Assembly (NCBI RefSeq): GCF_012933445.1
Contig: NZ_JABBNC010000021.1
Location: 95,748 to 159,747, forward strand
DNA from: Actinoplanes sp. TBRC 11911
GTDB taxonomy: Bacteria > Actinomycetota > Actinomycetes > Mycobacteriales > Micromonosporaceae
DNA length: 64,000 nucleotides
Direction: 5' to 3'
Shown here: positions 60,068 to 64,000 of the stretch, in pieces
Position numbering within the stretch: the stretch's first letter is position 1
Layout of the letters: every line of letters begins with the position of its first letter
Made by a program: the position numbers and the translations under genes
The notes under the pieces: model-generated
Database searches by the model: none
What the model saw: the letters and a program-made list of their open reading frames with translations, nothing else
Told to the model about the DNA's origin: nothing

Positions 60068-60470
60068 CGTCCAGTCGGGCGCGCCCGCGGATGGATCCCG
60101 GCCACATTCTGGATTTGGTCGAGACCTTGGAGAGTTACGCCCACATGCGAACCCTAAGTATCCAAGGTCTACGAAGCGGTAGGGAAGGCGGCCGACTAAA
60201 CGGGGAGGAAAGCGGCGAAAAGTCGCTCCACTGTGGATGTGATTCTCACGTTGTGGACGCGCTGCCACCATGTGGTCGCCAATCCCGTACAACGGACGCG
60301 GATCCCACATGATGGCATTGCAGGGGCGTTGCATGGCTTCGATGGCGCTTCCGGTCGGGTCGACGGTGTGACGCGACCCGCTTGGCGATGCGCAGCAATG
60401 TCCGCGCCGCGCTGCGATCCCGGTCGCCGGCGCCACGAGAGGTCTCTAGATCTCGTCTCGCACTATTTTT
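60068..60470. other. 400-bp intergenic region with hairpin repeat copy 4
   Basis: No gene is supported. The hairpin core at 60121-60170 is followed by the partly conserved flank in reverse orientation to copies 2 and 3 (reverse strand: CCACATGGTGGCAGCGCG, GCGACTTTTCGCCG; about 60215-60300). The last 130 bp show nothing assignable. Confidence 0.6.
60121..60170. repeat. Dispersed hairpin repeat, copy 4
   Basis: Left arm GAGACCTTGGAGAGTT (60121-60136). The right arm keeps ATCCAAGGTCT (60160-60170) but has drifted near the loop (AACCCTAAGT). Loop ACGCCCACATGCG matches copy 1. Confidence 0.8.
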
Positions 60471-61214
60471 CTACGCGTTCCACCCGCCATCGACATCGAT
60501 GTCCGCGCCGGTGATGTACGACGCGTCCGGACCCGCCAGGAAGCCGATCGCCGCGGCCACTTCCTCAGGCTTCGCGTAGCGGTGAAACGGCGTCCGGGCG
60601 AGCAGGGTGCGGCCGAGTGCGCTGTCCTGCGGGATGCCCATGTCGGTCTCGGCGAACGCGGACACCACCGTGTTGACCGTGATTTTGCGCGGAGCGAGTT
60701 CGTGCGCCCAGGACCGTCCGTACAGGCTCAAGGCCGCCTTTGTCGCGCTGTAGTCACCGAAACCCGCGGCGTAGGCGCGTTTTCCGGTGACCGTCGCGAT
60801 GCTGATGACGCGACCGCCTTCGGGCATGTGCGCCACGGCCTGGACGGTGGTGTTGACGACGCCGTGCACGTTCACCCCCCACAAGCGTTCGGTGTCCGCG
60901 CGGGTGAGCGAGCCCATCGGGCCGCCACCCAGGAAGATCCCCGCGCTGTTGACCAGGATGTCGATGCGGCCGAACCGCTCGACGACCGAGGCGACCAGGT
61001 TCGTCACGTCCTCCGGGCTGCCCTGGTCCGCCTGGATGGCCATTGCCTTCGCCCCGAGTTGCGCCACGACCGCGGCCGCCTTGCCGGCCGCCTTCTCGTA
61101 GGCGATCGCCACGTCGGCGCCCGCGCTTGCCAGGCGGCGTGCGGCCGCGGCACCAAGTCCCCGGCTGCCGCCGGTCACCAGCGCGATTTTGCCGGACAGG
61201 TTTTTCTCAGTCAT
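60471..61214 (-). CDS. SDR family oxidoreductase (FabG-like)
   Basis: A 247-aa short-chain dehydrogenase. NAD(P) site TGGSRGLGAAAARRLASAGA (residues 15-34), NSAGIFLGG, the catalytic Tyr-x3-Lys in GDYSATKAALSLYG, and VNTVVSAFAETDMG are all present. It acts on a hydroxy or keto group; the substrate is unknown. No SD is obvious; GGACAGGT is inside the start. It stands alone. Confidence 0.92.
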   Translation of the reverse strand: MTEKNLSGKIALVTGGSRGLGAAAARRLASAGADVAIAYEKAAGKAAAVVAQLGAKAMAIQADQGSPEDVTNLVASVVERFGRIDILVNSAGIFLGGGPMGSLTRADTERLWGVNVHGVVNTTVQAVAHMPEGGRVISIATVTGKRAYAAGFGDYSATKAALSLYGRSWAHELAPRKITVNTVVSAFAETDMGIPQDSALGRTLLARTPFHRYAKPEEVAAAIGFLAGPDASYITGADIDVDGGWNA

Positions 61215-61471
61215 GATTTGGGTTCTGGTGTCGCGATTTCATGCCAGCGACAGTAGAGCGAGTTCTTTCCGCTCATCCATTCTGAAGGCGATGAATGATC
61301 TCTCAACAGCGAAGGTGAACACGGCGGATAATGGAATAGGGCTCCACTTGGTCTTCACTCGAAAACCACTTGCTCGGTTCATGAGCGTCGGCGAAGCCGT
61401 TTGACCAGGGCGTATCGCGGGCACAGTGAGGTTTCGGAACTGCTCCGATGCGGCTTTCGAAGGAGGATGCG

Positions 61472-61528
61472 ATGCCGGCCCGTGAGGATATGCCCAGAAC
61501 GCTCAAGCGTAAGTCCGTTGACCGATAA
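61472..61528 (+). pseudogene. Remnant of chaB with strong ribosome-binding site
   Basis: An 18-residue open frame MPAREDMPRTLKRKSVDR preceded by AAGGAGG. Actinobacterial ChaB proteins begin MPxREELPSTLQRS, so this is the truncated head of a chaB gene. It stops within the 5' end of the nuclease gene. Confidence 0.6.
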
Positions 61529-62156
61529 CCGCGTCGCGGTTTTGCTCCAGCAGCAGGGCCGTACCCTCGCCGACGAAGCTGGGATCAAGCTCGCGGACAA
61601 GCCGGGACCGCTCTATCAGCTGCTCGTGCTGACGACGTTGCTGAGCGCCCGCGTCACCGCCGTGCTGGCGGTGGCGGCCGCCCGGGAGTTGTTCGCGGCC
61701 GGCTACCGCACGCCCCGAGCGATGCTCTCGGCGAGATGGCCGGACCGCGTGGACGCGCTCCGTCGCGGTCACTACCGCCGCTACGAGCACACGGCGACCT
61801 TGCTCGGCGACGCCGCCCAGCTATGCCAGGACCGCTGGCGCGGCGACCTGCGCCGGCTGCACGGTTCAGCGGAGGGCGACGTCTCCGGCCTGCGGGGTTT
61901 GCTGACCGACTTCCCCGGCATCGGCCCGACGGGAGCAGACATCTTCCTGCGCGAGGTCCAGGCGGTGTGGCCCGACATCGCCCCGTTCGCGGACAGCAAG
62001 GCCATCGACGGCGCGAAGCTGTTGCACCTCCCGTCAACGGCGAGTGACCTCGGCGCCCTGACTAACCCGAGCCAGGTGGCGCGGCTCATGTCGGCGCTGG
62101 TGCGGGTGGCGCGCGATCCCGCGGCGGCCGAGAAGGTGCTTTCCGAGCACGAATGA
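61518..62156 (+). CDS. Endonuclease III-like HhH-GPD protein
   Basis: A protein of about 212 aa, all helical: RVAVLLQQQGRTLADEAGI, LYQLLVLTTLLSARVTAVLA, and the HhH segment LTDFPGIGPTGADIFLREVQ followed by PFADSKAI. It lacks the cysteine cluster of classic Nth and the catalytic Lys is not obvious, as in the actinobacterial branch called only endonuclease. TTG 61518 is a tentative start with no clear SD. It overlaps the chaB remnant, whose ribosome site may drive it by coupling. Confidence 0.75.
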   Translation: MTDNRVAVLLQQQGRTLADEAGIKLADKPGPLYQLLVLTTLLSARVTAVLAVAAARELFAAGYRTPRAMLSARWPDRVDALRRGHYRRYEHTATLLGDAAQLCQDRWRGDLRRLHGSAEGDVSGLRGLLTDFPGIGPTGADIFLREVQAVWPDIAPFADSKAIDGAKLLHLPSTASDLGALTNPSQVARLMSALVRVARDPAAAEKVLSEHE

Positions 62157-62251
62157 GGCCCGGCGGGTCAAGGCACGTTCTCGAGCGCAGAGCACGCCGC
62201 GATATTGATGAAACAGGCGATGATAAGCAGCGCCCCGCCGCGATGACCGGG

Positions 62252-64000
62252 TCAGATCCCGCTTTCCGTAGCGATCAGGAAAGCCGCTTGCACATCTTGG
62301 GGCAGCCGTCCCCGTGGCCCGACCACGTACCCGTTCTCCCTTGCCCAAGCGCGGATGACAGAGGGTGACGCGGGAACACCCGGCGCCTCAAGGCCGGCTT
62401 TCCCCGGAGTGACGGCTTCGGCGACTCGATGCCCGTTCGATCGTTCCGGTGCCGGCTGGACGTAAACGATCATCCGCTCGAACACGCCAGGTCGCACGAT
62501 CCGCGTTCCGTGCTTGAGCGCCGCCTCGCCCTTTCTCGAATCCGGCCGAGCCTCCGGGGTCACGAGCATCGCCGTCACTCCCGAGACGTTGTTCATGACC
62601 CGCAGCCCAGCGGCTTGAGCCGCGATCTCCAGCCGCGCCCGGCGTACCGGTTCACCGCCGGTGAACGCCACCTTCTGACCAACACGCAATGGCTCACCGA
62701 ATGCCCACTCGTCCGGCAATGGGCGGCAGTCTCGGCTCAGGTGCGCAACCCATTCCGAGTCCGCCTCGTCGAGCAGACGCTTCACCACCTTGTCCGGTAC
62801 CGCGAGTAGCTCCGCGACGTTGTTCAGCTCGCGTCGCTCTTCAGCCGACACTCGGCCATCGGCGACCGCCTTGCGCGCCAGCATCAGGACGAACTCTCCG
62901 TGCGCTGCGTCCACGTCAGCGCGGGTGAGCCCGGCGAATCGCGCATGGTCAGCGAGCGCGGCTGCCTCGTCTTCGGTGAGGATCCCGTCCTCCAGCGCTT
63001 CGGCGAGGATCTCGACGTATCCGACAGCGGACCGCGGTGCCCCGTCGTCCAGCAAGTTGTCGATTGCCAGGTCTTCCAGCAGTGCGGCGAGTGCGCCTGC
63101 CGGTGCCGGTACGGGCGGCGGGGTTGCGGGTGGACGGACCTTGATTGCCGCACCAGAGCTTGGAATCTGTGGCCATCCGATTCGTGCCGCTTCTTCTGGC
63201 AATTGCCGATGCGAGTTCGCCAGTCCGGTCCCCGAACCGAGATATACCCGCAACAACCCGGCAGCAGCGCGCGCGTCCTCCAGCGCCGCGTGCGCATCGT
63301 CGAGCACCACGCCCGCGGCGTGGCAGCAATCCGGCAATCGCCGCCGATCCAGGCCAGGAAGATAAGAATAGCTTTCCTGGTACGTGCACAGCGTTACGAG
63401 TCGCGGCAACCTCAGCTGCGCTCGCGCATATTCGGCGTGCAGGAAACGCAGGTCGAACTGCACGTTGTGACCTTCGATCACCCGCCCTGCCAGGCGCCGA
63501 GTCAGCTCTCCGACGATGTCTGCAAAACGAGGTGCGTCGGCCACATCCGCAGCGGTGATGCGATGAATGCTCGTCTTCCCGACAGGCCCGTCGGGGTTCA
63601 CCAACGTCGTCCACTCGTCGACCACGTTGCCCGCACGATCCGTTCCCACAACCGCGATCTCGACAACCCGGTCGAATTCCGGCGACAGGCCGCTAGTCTC
63701 CACGTCCACGACAGCGAAACCAGCCGGAGATCTGTCCTCCGTCATGCCTTGGCTGGCGACCATGTCCGCCAGCGCGTCTCTTGCCGTGGCGGTCAAGTCG
63801 ATCGACATCTCATCGAGCCAGTCATCGACCGATCCAAGATCGTCGTACACGCCCTCCGGTCTCATCAAGACCTTCGACGCCGCTGCCGCAACGACCTCGC
63901 CGGCGCTCGCGGCATCCCATCGGACGCGTTCCAAAGCTTCCCTGCTTACCTCGAACGCAAGCACACACGGTCGGCGGAAGTCATGCCGGACAACGACCAC
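62252..64000 (-). CDS. Multidomain DEDDh exonuclease with BRCT and Lsr2-like domains (5' end outside window)
   Basis: At least 582 codons; the start probably lies beyond 64000. Order: an unassigned N-terminal stretch of about 90 residues; a DEDDh 3'-5' exonuclease (FAVVDVETSGLSPEF, IEGHNVQFDLRFLH, DAHAALEDARAAAGLL); a helical TerB-like segment (ILAEALEDGILTEDEAAALA, ARKAVADGRVSAEERREL); a BRCT domain (LRVGQKVAFTGGEP, KGEAALKHGTRIVRPGVFERM); and an Lsr2-type DNA-binding tail (VIRAWARENGYVVGPRGRLP). It should bind and trim DNA ends in repair or in silencing of AT-rich DNA. Confidence 0.85.
   Translation of the reverse strand: MVVVRHDFRRPCVLAFEVSREALERVRWDAASAGEVVAAAASKVLMRPEGVYDDLGSVDDWLDEMSIDLTATARDALADMVASQGMTEDRSPAGFAVVDVETSGLSPEFDRVVEIAVVGTDRAGNVVDEWTTLVNPDGPVGKTSIHRITAADVADAPRFADIVGELTRRLAGRVIEGHNVQFDLRFLHAEYARAQLRLPRLVTLCTYQESYSYLPGLDRRRLPDCCHAAGVVLDDAHAALEDARAAAGLLRVYLGSGTGLANSHRQLPEEAARIGWPQIPSSGAAIKVRPPATPPPVPAPAGALAALLEDLAIDNLLDDGAPRSAVGYVEILAEALEDGILTEDEAAALADHARFAGLTRADVDAAHGEFVLMLARKAVADGRVSAEERRELNNVAELLAVPDKVVKRLLDEADSEWVAHLSRDCRPLPDEWAFGEPLRVGQKVAFTGGEPVRRARLEIAAQAAGLRVMNNVSGVTAMLVTPEARPDSRKGEAALKHGTRIVRPGVFERMIVYVQPAPERSNGHRVAEAVTPGKAGLEAPGVPASPSVIRAWARENGYVVGPRGRLPQDVQAAFLIATESGI

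Overview
The window is GC-rich DNA with GTG/TTG starts, ATGA/GTGA stop-start overlaps and typical actinobacterial families: Scr1/DUF397 pair, DosR/DosS, F420-type nitroreductase, Lsr2-like domain, propane-type diiron monooxygenase. An actinomycete is near certain. Micromonosporaceae (Actinoplanes-like) is a guess from gene content. No tRNA, rRNA, CRISPR array, insertion sequence or phage module was seen.

Layout. 0-2.7 kb: the 3' end of an FtsH-like protease gene, a 1.3-kb gene-free stretch of tandem repeats and one copy of a dispersed hairpin repeat, then a DUF4386 membrane protein. 2.8-17.4 kb: the main metabolic block. It holds a radical SAM protein with unusual cysteine spacing, a DUF4118-GAF-GAF histidine kinase, a MimR-like regulator, a 79-aa protein, prmABCD (soluble diiron monooxygenase), an amidohydrolase, a DUF59 protein, a dedicated GroEL paralogue and an NRAMP metal transporter. 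Palindromes GTCTCA-N3-TGAGAC flank the 79-aa gene, and a third copy lies 13 kb away at 21.2 kb. 17.4-24.8 kb: AraC and XRE regulators, a GMC oxidoreductase, small membrane proteins, an SRPBCC/TetR pair sharing a perfect operator, and a PDZ serine protease. 25-26.3 kb: a fluoride-export operon (two FluC subunits plus DUF190) behind a fluoride-riboswitch-like leader. 26.3-33.4 kb: a dormancy-type island (DUF3626, two Acg-type nitroreductases, DosS-like kinase with a shortened first GAF domain, DosR-like regulator, SulP transporter) with a DosR-like box.

34.7-38.4 kb: a four-gene operon (ligK, ligU, VOC extradiol dioxygenase, ligJ) that looks like a complete gallate-type ring-cleavage route to pyruvate and oxaloacetate. 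38.4-42.7 kb: a proline-rich membrane protein, an epoxide-hydrolase homologue lacking catalytic residues and a large secreted protein. 42.7-44.7 kb: a palindrome-rich stretch before an Scr1/DUF397 pair. 44.7-56 kb: a sugar operon (SorC regulator, DUF2291 lipoprotein, ABC importer, split transketolase, FGGY kinase, TIM-barrel isomerase) that best fits D-apiose use, followed by a secreted DUF1593 protein. 56-64 kb: flavin and F420 enzymes, a decayed thiamine-diphosphate enzyme gene, a GH15 hydrolase, an SDR, a chaB remnant, an HhH nuclease and a multidomain DEDDh exonuclease running off the right edge.

Most striking unexplained structure: four copies of a hairpin repeat at about 1.2, 22.3, 34.1 and 60.1 kb, all intergenic, with a partly conserved flank. 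Coordinates are from reading the sequence. Functions are family assignments unless stated otherwise.
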